NCBI GenBank assembly: GCA_050633205.1
Contig: JBOEGA010000176.1
Span: 1 to 10,704, forward strand
Reading direction: 5' to 3'
Source: CBDHHC01 sp050633205
GTDB taxonomy: Bacteria; Pseudomonadota; Alphaproteobacteria; Rhizobiales; CBDHHC01
DNA length: 10,704 nucleotides
The notes under the pieces were generated by a model. That model was given only the letters and a program-made list of their open reading frames with translations. It did no database searches and was not told the origin of the DNA. The position numbers and the translations under genes are program-made. Positions 1-6,299 of the stretch are shown here, one piece after another (positions within the stretch are counted from its first letter, which is position 1; each line of letters begins with the position of its first letter).

Positions 1-161
1 GACCTATGGCTTACCCTTGAAAATATTATGAAAATATCCTTTACCCGCGTTTAGCCAAATCTAAACCTGCATTGTTTATACTCATGCTTATAAGTGAGTA
101 GAGAAAGTCAGATCGGGTTCTGGTCATGATTTTCCGGGGTGGTTTATGCCATATGAAGTGT

Positions 162-210
162 GCGTTTGAATTTTACATATGCAAAATAATAAACGCCCCT
201 GTCGTGGGAG
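162..210 (+). promoter_or_regulatory. Interrupted hairpin and ribosome-binding site before the repeat-protein gene
   Basis: GCGTTT (162-167) pairs with AAACGC (191-196), and inside it ATTTT (170-174) pairs with AAAAT (183-187) around an 8-nt loop. Directly after comes CCC (197-199), which could weakly pair with the GGG of the GGGAG Shine-Dalgarno at 206-210. That Shine-Dalgarno lies 9 nt before the ATG at 220 and supports this start. The pairings are seen directly; any regulatory role is inference, because the stems are short and AT-rich. I could not pick out a convincing -35/-10 pair in bases 1-160. Confidence 0.3.
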
Positions 211-219
211 TAGTAGAGT

Positions 220-1215
220 ATGATATCGCAGCAAACTCTTGAGATGCTCGATTCAGTAAAACAGTCGGGGTGCATTACCTCGAATGTTGTAGAGATTCTC
301 CGTGAAGAATTCTTCAGTGAGGAGTTGGTCACAGAGATAACAGCAGATCTGATGCTTGATCTGCATCACTGTATCCTGTTTGCCGATATTTCCTGGCATA
401 ACCTTCTGGTTGATACTCTGACAGATTATGTCGTGTATGACATGATGCCTGAAGGCTATGTTACAGTTGAGAACGCCGAATGGCTCATCGACAACATCTC
501 CTATAATGGCCGCATAGAGACTGCTGCAGAACTGGAAACTCTGGTCAATATCATAGAAGAAGCGACCTGGAGCCCCGAAATTCTTGTCGAGTTTGCTCTG
601 AAACAGGTCCATTACGCCGTATCTCATGGCATTGGCGCTCTGCGTGAGGGAACCAATATTGGTGTTGGTACATTGATGGATACTGAAGTTCATCTGATGC
701 GCCGCATTCTTATGGGCTACGGAGGCGATGGTCTGGTCGCAATTTCCCGCACTGAAGCTGAAATTCTTCTCGATATCAATGATGCGGCTGTACATGTCCA
801 AAACCATGTCGGCTGGTCAGAGCTCTTTATCAAAGCCATCGCTAACCACGTAATGGCCGGCTCCAAATACCAGGTACCAAATCGTCAGGAAGCTCTGTGC
901 AAGGAGATCTGGTTGCATGAGTCCCTGGGCGTTGTTGGCTTTATGCAGCAAATGGTATCCTACGGTTTTGAGGCTTTAAGCCAGTATTATCATCGCCCGT
1001 CACCCGAAGAGGTAGAGCTTGAAAAGCTGGAACGTGAAAAGCGTGCACTTATCGTTGGTGAAGCTATGACGCGTGAAGAAGTGAGCTGGCTGGTTGAGCG
1101 CATTGGCGTTAATGGCCTGCTTAATGATAATGAGAAGGCTTTGGTTCAGTTCCTTAAAACCAAATCCAAAAATATCGATAAAGCGCTCAAGCCACTTATT
1201 GAACTTGCCGCGTAA
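220..1215 (+). CDS. Hypothetical helical repeat protein (331 aa), TerB/EF-hand-like in pattern
   Basis: I do not recognise this family. There is no signal peptide or membrane segment, so a soluble cytoplasmic protein is likely. It appears mostly helical and contains a recurring unit: residues about 83-130, 154-212 and 284-330 share a pattern of an acidic/Thr start, 'WL' or 'LL' in a first helix, I-x-x-N-G or Y-G-G-D-G in a turn, then E-x-x-L-V in a second helix and a third hydrophobic helix that is often preceded by W. A more degenerate copy may cover 36-72. Such helix-turn-helix repeats with a Gly turn recall TerB-like or EF-hand-like folds, but the Asp/Glu ligands of a calcium loop are not complete. 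GGGAG at 206-210 supports the ATG. It ends 18 nt before the gamma-glutamylcyclotransferase-like gene, in the same direction, so co-transcription is plausible. Coding status is firm; function is unknown. Confidence 0.85.
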   Translation: MISQQTLEMLDSVKQSGCITSNVVEILREEFFSEELVTEITADLMLDLHHCILFADISWHNLLVDTLTDYVVYDMMPEGYVTVENAEWLIDNISYNGRIETAAELETLVNIIEEATWSPEILVEFALKQVHYAVSHGIGALREGTNIGVGTLMDTEVHLMRRILMGYGGDGLVAISRTEAEILLDINDAAVHVQNHVGWSELFIKAIANHVMAGSKYQVPNRQEALCKEIWLHESLGVVGFMQQMVSYGFEALSQYYHRPSPEEVELEKLEREKRALIVGEAMTREEVSWLVERIGVNGLLNDNEKALVQFLKTKSKNIDKALKPLIELAA

Positions 1216-1233
1216 GTAGCATAGATAAGTCAT

Positions 1234-1707
1234 ATGCCCCTTTATTTCGCATATGGTTCCAATATGTTACCCGAACAAATGGCGCGCCGATGTCCAGGCG
1301 CGCGCCCACTGGGCCGCGGTAGCCTGCCTCACTGGAAATATATAACCACCAAACGGGGCACAGCAAATATACAACCCGGAAAAGACCATGTCGTTCACGG
1401 AGCACTCTGGCGTTGTGATTTCCGTCATATTGCCAGTCTTAACCGATATGAAGGCGTCCGCTTACGAAATTACCTTCCCCGTTTTATGAAGATTTCCACC
1501 AGGACCGGGAGGTCATATACTGCATTAGTCTATGTCAGTCAGAGAATTCTTTATGGGATATCCCGGCCGGATTATATGTTGAATGCCGTCTTGCCGGGGG
1601 CTAAGTCATTCGATTTGCCCGAATATTACCTTAAGGAACTGGAGAGCTGGTTACCTGAAAGAAGAATTGGTGCAGCAGGCAGGAAATATATAGGGCGGAA
1701 GGCGTAA
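1234..1707 (+). CDS. Gamma-glutamylcyclotransferase-like (AIG2/GGCT fold) protein
   Basis: The start MPLYFAYGSNM carries the YGSN loop (residues 7-10), the signature of the gamma-glutamylcyclotransferase/AIG2 fold, which holds the substrate's gamma-glutamyl group. LNRYEG places the expected catalytic glutamate at E73. The length of 157 residues fits the family. Family members release 5-oxoproline from gamma-glutamyl amino acids or gamma-glutamylamines; which substrate applies here cannot be read from sequence. No signal peptide, so cytoplasmic. It lies 18 nt after the repeat protein and 71 nt before a gamma-glutamyltransferase-family gene, which could supply gamma-glutamyl amino acids. The Shine-Dalgarno is weak (ATAAG only), so translation may depend partly on the upstream gene. 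The YGSN position fixes the N-terminus well. A GC-rich patch near 1281-1318 stands out from the flanking AT-richer sequence. Confidence 0.9.
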   Translation: MPLYFAYGSNMLPEQMARRCPGARPLGRGSLPHWKYITTKRGTANIQPGKDHVVHGALWRCDFRHIASLNRYEGVRLRNYLPRFMKISTRTGRSYTALVYVSQRILYGISRPDYMLNAVLPGAKSFDLPEYYLKELESWLPERRIGAAGRKYIGRKA

Positions 1708-1767
1708 TAGATGTCCTGTAGTCAAAATTGGACTTAACGGATATACTCGCCGCAACAAATACAAACC

Positions 1768-1771
1768 GAGG
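1768..1771 (+). promoter_or_regulatory. Ribosome-binding site deciding the gamma-glutamyltransferase start
   Basis: GAGG lies 7 nt before the ATG at 1779. The frame is open further upstream to a TTG at 1728, but that codon has no Shine-Dalgarno and would add 17 residues with no family resemblance. The ATG at 1779 is therefore preferred. Confidence 0.65.
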
Positions 1772-1778
1772 TTTCTCC

Positions 1779-3365
1779 ATGCGTAGTTTTTCCCATCCAG
1801 GTCGTTCCACTGTCTATGCTTCTAATGCCATGTGCGCAACATCGCATCCTCTGGCCTCTCAGGCCGCTGTTGATATAATGAAAGAGGGAGGAAATGCAGT
1901 TGATGCAGCCATCGCAGCCTCTGCCGTCTTAGCTGTTGTTGAACCTCATATGACAGGTATCGGAGGGGATTGCTTTGCCCTGTTCTGGAAGCCGGGTGCA
2001 AAGGTTATGGGGCTGAGTGGCATGGGAAGAGCTGCCGCTGCTGCGACACCTGAATGGTACGCAGAAAAGAATATGGTAACCGTGGAGCCAACAAGTGCAC
2101 ATGCCGTGACAGTTCCCGGCGCTATTGATGGCTGGTGTCGTCTGGTTGAAGATCATGGCAGTCTGCCCATGTCCCGGATAATGGAAACAGCAATTATACT
2201 GGCCAATGAAGGCTTTCCGGTTTCTCCAAGAACCGCACATGACTGGGTAGACTATGAATATAAGCTTGGCCTCTACGAAAGTACACGCGCCTGCTATCTT
2301 AAAGACGGTAAGGCACCAAAGGTCGGCGATGTAATGCGCTTTCCTGAACTCGGAAAAAGCCTGAGTATGATTGCCGAAGGTGGCAGGGATGCGTTCTACA
2401 CCGGAGAGCTGGCTTCCGATATGGTGGATACACTACAGGCTCTTGGTGGCTTGCAGACCATGGAAGATTTCGCACAGCAGAGCAGCACATATGTAACGCC
2501 GATAACCGCCGGCTTCAAAGGCATGGATATTTATGAAATGCCGCCAAGCAATCATGGCATGACAGCAATTATGATGCTTAAAATGCTGGAGCGCATTGAT
2601 GACAGAGGCTCTGAAGCGGTTAGTGCTAAACGCTACCATGTTATGATGGAAGCTGCACGAATGGCATATGGTGCAAGGGATGAATATCTCGCAGATCCTG
2701 ACTTTATGGATATACCGATTGAACATCTTATATCAGATGCAGTAGCCGATGAACTCGCCAGGCGTATTGACCCGGACCGCAGAACTCCGGATCTGGGAAA
2801 TTTCCCTCAACCTGCAAGTAATGACACTGTCTACCTCACGGTTGTAGATAAAAATGGCATGGTCGTCTCCTTCATCAATTCTATTTATCATTCCTTTGGA
2901 TCAGGTATCACAGCTCCTAAATCCGGTATCTTATTGCACTCGAGAGGATATGGTTTCAGATTTATGCCAGGTCACGTAAACAGTATTGCACCACGAAAAC
3001 GCCCCATGCACACTCTGATCCCTGGTATGGCACTTAAGGATGGCGTTCCCGTTGCAAGTTTTGGTGTTATGGGTGCAGACTTCCAGCCAACTGGTCACGT
3101 ACATGTACTCACTAACATGTATGACTATGGAATGGACCCTCAGGAAGCTCTGGATTCACCAAGAGTATTTTTTGAAGGGGAAACTCTGGCAATAGAGCAG
3201 GGCGTTCCTGAAAACGTGGTGAAGGATCTGATTTCAATGGGACATGAAGTGAAAATTGTTCCGGAGCCCTGGGGTGGAGGTCAGATCATCACTATCGATA
3301 GAAAACGCAATATTCTCATCGGTGGCTCAGACCCGCGTAAAGATGGGGTCGCTCTTGGGTATTAG
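1779..3365 (+). CDS. Gamma-glutamyltransferase-family protein, cytoplasmic type (528 aa)
   Basis: This is an Ntn-hydrolase of the gamma-glutamyltransferase family: made as a precursor that cuts itself before a Thr, which then becomes the nucleophile transferring or hydrolysing gamma-glutamyl groups. Visible hallmarks are the N-terminal GGNAVDAAIAA (37-47), TGIGGD (59-64), GMGRAA (81-86, whose Arg likely binds the glutamyl carboxylate), and SNDTVYLTVVDKNG (347-360), where T350 sits seven residues before the Asp of VVD just like the E. coli nucleophile. FGSGI (373-377) and the C-terminal PWGGGQ (497-502) also fit. There is no signal peptide, unlike periplasmic E. coli Ggt, so it is probably cytoplasmic, as in YwrD-like relatives. 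The usual KRPLSSMSP substrate segment reads KRPMHTLIP (408-416), typical of this subgroup and a reason not to assume glutathione as substrate. It follows the cyclotransferase-like gene by 71 nt. Confidence 0.9.
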   Translation: MRSFSHPGRSTVYASNAMCATSHPLASQAAVDIMKEGGNAVDAAIAASAVLAVVEPHMTGIGGDCFALFWKPGAKVMGLSGMGRAAAAATPEWYAEKNMVTVEPTSAHAVTVPGAIDGWCRLVEDHGSLPMSRIMETAIILANEGFPVSPRTAHDWVDYEYKLGLYESTRACYLKDGKAPKVGDVMRFPELGKSLSMIAEGGRDAFYTGELASDMVDTLQALGGLQTMEDFAQQSSTYVTPITAGFKGMDIYEMPPSNHGMTAIMMLKMLERIDDRGSEAVSAKRYHVMMEAARMAYGARDEYLADPDFMDIPIEHLISDAVADELARRIDPDRRTPDLGNFPQPASNDTVYLTVVDKNGMVVSFINSIYHSFGSGITAPKSGILLHSRGYGFRFMPGHVNSIAPRKRPMHTLIPGMALKDGVPVASFGVMGADFQPTGHVHVLTNMYDYGMDPQEALDSPRVFFEGETLAIEQGVPENVVKDLISMGHEVKIVPEPWGGGQIITIDRKRNILIGGSDPRKDGVALGY

Positions 3366-3404
3366 AGCATCTTTGCTGCCCACATTTAGCCTTATTTTCT
3401 GCGA

Positions 3405-3434
3405 CATTGTGATGCTCCTCGGGGCATCACAATG
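3405..3434 (+). terminator. Perfect 11-bp hairpin after the gamma-glutamyltransferase gene
   Basis: CATTGTGATGC (3405-3415) and GCATCACAATG (3424-3434) are exact inverted copies around an 8-nt loop, 39 nt past the stop. The downstream sequence AGTTATTTGCC is only modestly T-rich, so this is not a textbook intrinsic terminator. It is nevertheless the natural end of the 220-3365 gene block. A dispersed genomic hairpin repeat is an alternative. Confidence 0.55.
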
Positions 3435-3702
3435 AGTTATTTGCCTTTGGGTTATATAGAGCGTGATCAATATACTCTTTCCATTGTATTTTAACATTAT
3501 TTCTCATTCGAAATTTTAAATCATAATCTGATTTTTTATTACTTGAATAATAGTGATATTCCATAATTCAGAGGGAGTACCTTCTGGCAACCTGAACGAT
3601 CCCCTGCGTTATTTTTGCCTATTGGTTCTTTTTATTAATAGCCGGATAAAACCGTTTAATTTTGCTGTGGTGGGATGCTTTCCCAAATTGAGGCTAATAA
3701 TA
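3435..3702 (+). other. Intergenic stretch with two weak promoter candidates
   Basis: This AT-rich gap separates the hairpin at 3405-3434 from the small exported protein gene. Two promoter candidates are visible: TTGGGT (3447-3452) with TATACT (3471-3476) at 18-bp spacing, and TTTACT (3538-3543) with CATAAT (3562-3567), also at 18 bp. Either would give a leader of more than 120 nt. A reading frame continuous with the downstream gene is open back to a GTG at 3553, but it has no Shine-Dalgarno and its product would bury the signal peptide, so I treat it as non-coding. No RNA gene or other ORF is recognised. Confidence 0.35.
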
Positions 3703-4092
3703 ATGAAACCAATTAAAATCCTGGGTTCAGCACTTATAATATTGGGTGTGTACGTATTCATTACTGGAATTTCAGCTCAGGCTAAGTCGGCTCGCTTGCC
3801 CGAAGCCGTAGCAGAAGCAGTAATTGATAAACTGAAAAGTGAAGATCCGGCAGAAAGACTGCAGGCTTTTAACGCTCTTGGAGTAACAGAGCCTTCAATG
3901 ATGTCTCTTATACTGGATGCTGTAAGGCCGACACCATGCGGTATTGAAGATTTAGAACGCTTTATCCTTTCTGAGCAGATAACATCTATTGTTGATGTCT
4001 TGAAAAAAAGAAGAAGCAAGCTGGAGAATAGCGAAAAAATAGCTAAAGAATGTGAACTGATTATGCAGGGATCTGCACAGTATGGCTTCTAG
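3703..4092 (+). CDS. Small exported protein of unknown function (129 aa)
   Basis: I do not recognise this protein. Its N-terminus is a textbook signal peptide: MKPIK, a hydrophobic stretch at residues 6-23, then SAQA with predicted cleavage after A27. The mature part of about 102 residues is helical and charged and has two cysteines, in TPCG and AKECE, which could form a disulphide if it stays in the periplasm. The segment 'EAVIDKLKSEDPAERLQAFNALGV' type pattern (about residues 35-58) resembles one HEAT-like helical pair, a weak hint only. The ATG at 3703 is preferred over an in-frame GTG at 3553 because GAGG (3690-3693) lies 9 nt before it and because the signal peptide then starts the protein. 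It converges on the GGDEF-EAL gene, 36 nt away, and appears to be a single-gene unit. Confidence 0.75.
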   Translation: MKPIKILGSALIILGVYVFITGISAQAKSARLPEAVAEAVIDKLKSEDPAERLQAFNALGVTEPSMMSLILDAVRPTPCGIEDLERFILSEQITSIVDVLKKRRSKLENSEKIAKECELIMQGSAQYGF

Positions 4093-4116
4093 GGAGTTAT
4101 TGACGTTCGGTTTTTG

Positions 4117-4143
4117 TCAGGCGAGCCTTTATGGCTTGCCTGA
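4117..4143. terminator. Hairpin between convergent genes, overlapping the GGDEF-EAL stop
   Basis: TCAGGCGAGCC (4117-4127) and GGCTTGCCTGA (4133-4143) form an 11-bp stem with one G-U pair and a 5-nt loop. The TAA stop of the minus-strand gene (4129-4131) is in the loop, so the last codons of that gene form one arm. It lies 24 nt after the stop of the plus-strand exported protein. It probably ends transcription from both sides, but neither side has a proper T-run after the stem; the only T-run, TTTTT at 4111-4115, is on the wrong side for the plus strand. Confidence 0.5.
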
Positions 4144-6159
4144 GCTTACCATATCTTTATCTTGATTATTTTGGGCTAACTCGTCGTTGGATGATGTTTC
4201 CTGTTTTATATCCGCAAATTCAATATAACGATTTAATATCATAGCTGCCAGATCACCCTCAGTGGTCGGTTTTCCAAATAAATAACCTTGCAATTGATCG
4301 CAACCGACATTACTCAAAAGTTCCAGCTGTTCGCGCGTTTCAATGCCTTCAGTTGTGACCTTCATATTTAAAGAGTGCCCTAGGTCAATGATAGTCTTGA
4401 GTATGGTTAGTATTTCATCATCTTTTTTATTTAAGGCTTTTACAAAGGACTGATCAATTTTAATTTTATCAAATTTGAATTGCCACAGATAACTCAGGCT
4501 TGAATATCCCGTACCGAAATCATCCATCACTATAAGTGGGCCCATACTTCTGAGTTCATGTAACTGTTTCATCACGTCAGCAGTATCATTTAACAGCAGG
4601 CTCTCCGTGATTTCCAGCTCCAGGCGGCTTGGGTCCAGTAAACTGTCTTTCAGAGACGATCGTACAATATTAACAATATCTTCGCTTTTAAACTGCAATG
4701 GAGACAGGTTAATCGCAACTCTGAAATCCTCCGGCCATCTTGATGCGGCTGCACAGGCTGTCTTTAAAACCCATGCTCCGATCTCATTGATCAAACCCAT
4801 TTCTTCCGCTATAGGCACAAAAACAGCCGGGGAAATATCCTGGTCTTCATTCATGGGAAGCCGTAACAGGGCTTCAAAAGAAATAATTCTTCCTTCCTGG
4901 ATATCAAATACAGGTTGATATTGAAGTGTGAACGTTTCTTCGAAAGCAGCATTACGAATAAGAATTTCCAGCTTTCTTCTGGCTTCCAGCTCAACATCCA
5001 TTTGGGGTTCAAAAAACTTGTAACAGTTTCTGCCACAGGATTTTACCGAGGACAGGGCCAGATCTGCTCTCTTGATCAGCTTTTCCGGATCTCGACTATC
5101 ATAAGGAGATAACGATATACCAATACTGATAGAGGTTGAAATTTCACGCCCATTAATGGAAAACGGTTGGTGAATAGTATCAAGTATTCTTCTGGCATAC
5201 AGTTCAGCATCATTCCTGTCAGCAACCTGCATTTGGGCAACGACAAACTCGTCACCGCCAAAACGGCCGATTATATTGGTTTCCATAAATATCGATTTAA
5301 TACGCTTGGAAGCTTCATAAATCATCATATCTCCTGCATGATGACCCATGCTGTCATTGATCTCCTTTAACCTGTCCAGGTCGAGATAATAAATTGCCGT
5401 TACAGACTTTTGATTTTCTTGCTCCTGCAGCTTCTTTTCCAGACCTTTAAGAAAATATGTGCGGTTTACAAAACCTGTCATAGCGTCATGGCGGGCCAGA
5501 TAGGAAAGTTGTTTATCTGCCTTTCTTTTTTGATGATGCTTCCAGTAGAACAACCCTGCTGGCAGGCCAAAGGATACAGCAATTAAAAAAGCCATTAAAG
5601 TAGCTACATAGAGAAAATGTGTTTTAAATAGAAAACGTTTACCGCTCTGATCTACATAAACCTCTACAATAGCTATAAGCTTATTATTTTTTAATATTGG
5701 CAGATAGGTTTCTGAATAGAGGGTCGGGCGATGAGGAGGCGTTCCTTCTTTAATTTTCGTATAGGAATTTCCAGCCACCACGGCTTTATAGGCATCAGAG
5801 TGATAAATTTGAATTTGTTGTTTGACTTTTAAGCTGTTTTCTTTTTCGGAAGCAATAAATCGGAGCTGTCCTGCACTGTCAAACAGCTTAAAGCGAAAAA
5901 CCCGGCCAATAGATCTGGCCTGTTTGATATAGTCTTCACTTTTTTTACTGGGAGGAGCCCCTTTAGCTATTTGCTGCATATCCGGGAGATTTCTGGAAAA
6001 TGATTTGACCCATTCATATCCGGTCTGTTCTGCATCCTTGCGAATAAGAACTTCTACAGAATGCATCATAAATAAATAGGATGTAACGGACACAAGAAGA
6101 ATCGATATCAGTATCGCTAAAAGCGATCCTACATCCCAACGGGATAACCGATGCTCCAT
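4129..6159 (-). CDS. Membrane-bound GGDEF-EAL cyclic-di-GMP enzyme (676 aa)
   Basis: Order of parts: TM1 about residues 12-32, a periplasmic sensor region about 35-180 of unrecognised fold, TM2 about 183-206, GGDEF domain about 215-383, EAL domain about 393-640, and a short polar tail. The diguanylate cyclase half has GGDEF at 301-305 and the metal/substrate segment LDLDRLKEIND (259-269). The product-inhibition RxxD site is missing: the corresponding positions read METN (292-295). The phosphodiesterase half has EAL (429-431), N484, the ELEITES motif, D546-D547, K567, E604 and Q624, so the full catalytic set looks intact. It should therefore turn an envelope signal into a change in cyclic-di-GMP, by synthesis, breakdown or both; the net direction cannot be read from sequence. 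The start chosen has a GGAGGG Shine-Dalgarno; an ATG nine codons upstream at 6186 has none. Confidence 0.93.
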   Translation of the reverse strand: MEHRLSRWDVGSLLAILISILLVSVTSYLFMMHSVEVLIRKDAEQTGYEWVKSFSRNLPDMQQIAKGAPPSKKSEDYIKQARSIGRVFRFKLFDSAGQLRFIASEKENSLKVKQQIQIYHSDAYKAVVAGNSYTKIKEGTPPHRPTLYSETYLPILKNNKLIAIVEVYVDQSGKRFLFKTHFLYVATLMAFLIAVSFGLPAGLFYWKHHQKRKADKQLSYLARHDAMTGFVNRTYFLKGLEKKLQEQENQKSVTAIYYLDLDRLKEINDSMGHHAGDMMIYEASKRIKSIFMETNIIGRFGGDEFVVAQMQVADRNDAELYARRILDTIHQPFSINGREISTSISIGISLSPYDSRDPEKLIKRADLALSSVKSCGRNCYKFFEPQMDVELEARRKLEILIRNAAFEETFTLQYQPVFDIQEGRIISFEALLRLPMNEDQDISPAVFVPIAEEMGLINEIGAWVLKTACAAASRWPEDFRVAINLSPLQFKSEDIVNIVRSSLKDSLLDPSRLELEITESLLLNDTADVMKQLHELRSMGPLIVMDDFGTGYSSLSYLWQFKFDKIKIDQSFVKALNKKDDEILTILKTIIDLGHSLNMKVTTEGIETREQLELLSNVGCDQLQGYLFGKPTTEGDLAAMILNRYIEFADIKQETSSNDELAQNNQDKDMVSSGKP

Positions 6160-6166
6160 AATAAGA

Positions 6167-6172
6167 CCCTCC
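6167..6172 (-). promoter_or_regulatory. Ribosome-binding site deciding the GGDEF-EAL start
   Basis: On the minus strand GGAGGG ends 7 nt before the ATG at 6159. It lies inside the extra nine codons that the upstream ATG at 6186 would add, which argues that the shorter product is the real one. Confidence 0.7.
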
Positions 6173-6221
6173 AGAATATAAGCCATAACTATACAACAGG
6201 AGGGTTAAAAAAGGTGAAAGC

Positions 6222-6272
6222 ATAAAAGCTATTTGAGAACAGTATGTTAAGATCTCATTTTATAGCTTTTAT
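6222..6272. repeat. Interrupted inverted repeat between the MBL and GGDEF-EAL genes
   Basis: ATAAAAGCTAT (6222-6232) and ATAGCTTTTAT (6262-6272) are exact inverted copies, 29 nt apart. A second short pair, TGAGA (6234-6238) and TCTCA (6253-6257), is nested inside, so the whole can fold as one interrupted hairpin. It lies 28 nt after the stop of the minus-strand MBL gene and 63 nt before the minus-strand GGDEF-EAL start. It may be the terminator of the former or a two-armed operator for the latter; sequence alone does not decide. Confidence 0.5.
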
Positions 6273-6299
6273 AGGGGGCAGAAAACTTAACAGCACCTT

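Noticed and set aside
253..807. 184-residue open frame on the minus strand inside the repeat-protein gene
   Set aside because: It is antisense to a well-supported gene with a good Shine-Dalgarno, and its product shows no recognisable family pattern.
1281..1318. GC-rich, partly palindromic patch in the cyclotransferase-like gene
   Set aside because: It encodes family-compatible residues in frame and has no other copy in the window, so it is probably codon choice rather than a site.
1728..1778. TTG-initiated extension of the gamma-glutamyltransferase gene
   Set aside because: No Shine-Dalgarno precedes the TTG and the extra 17 residues do not form a signal peptide; the ATG at 1779 has GAGG 7 nt upstream.
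3553..3702. GTG-initiated 50-codon extension of the small exported protein
   Set aside because: No ribosome-binding site, and it would place a clear signal peptide in the middle of the product.
6160..6186. Nine-codon upstream extension of the GGDEF-EAL protein
   Set aside because: The upstream ATG has no Shine-Dalgarno, while a GGAGGG lies within this stretch at the right distance from the ATG at 6159.
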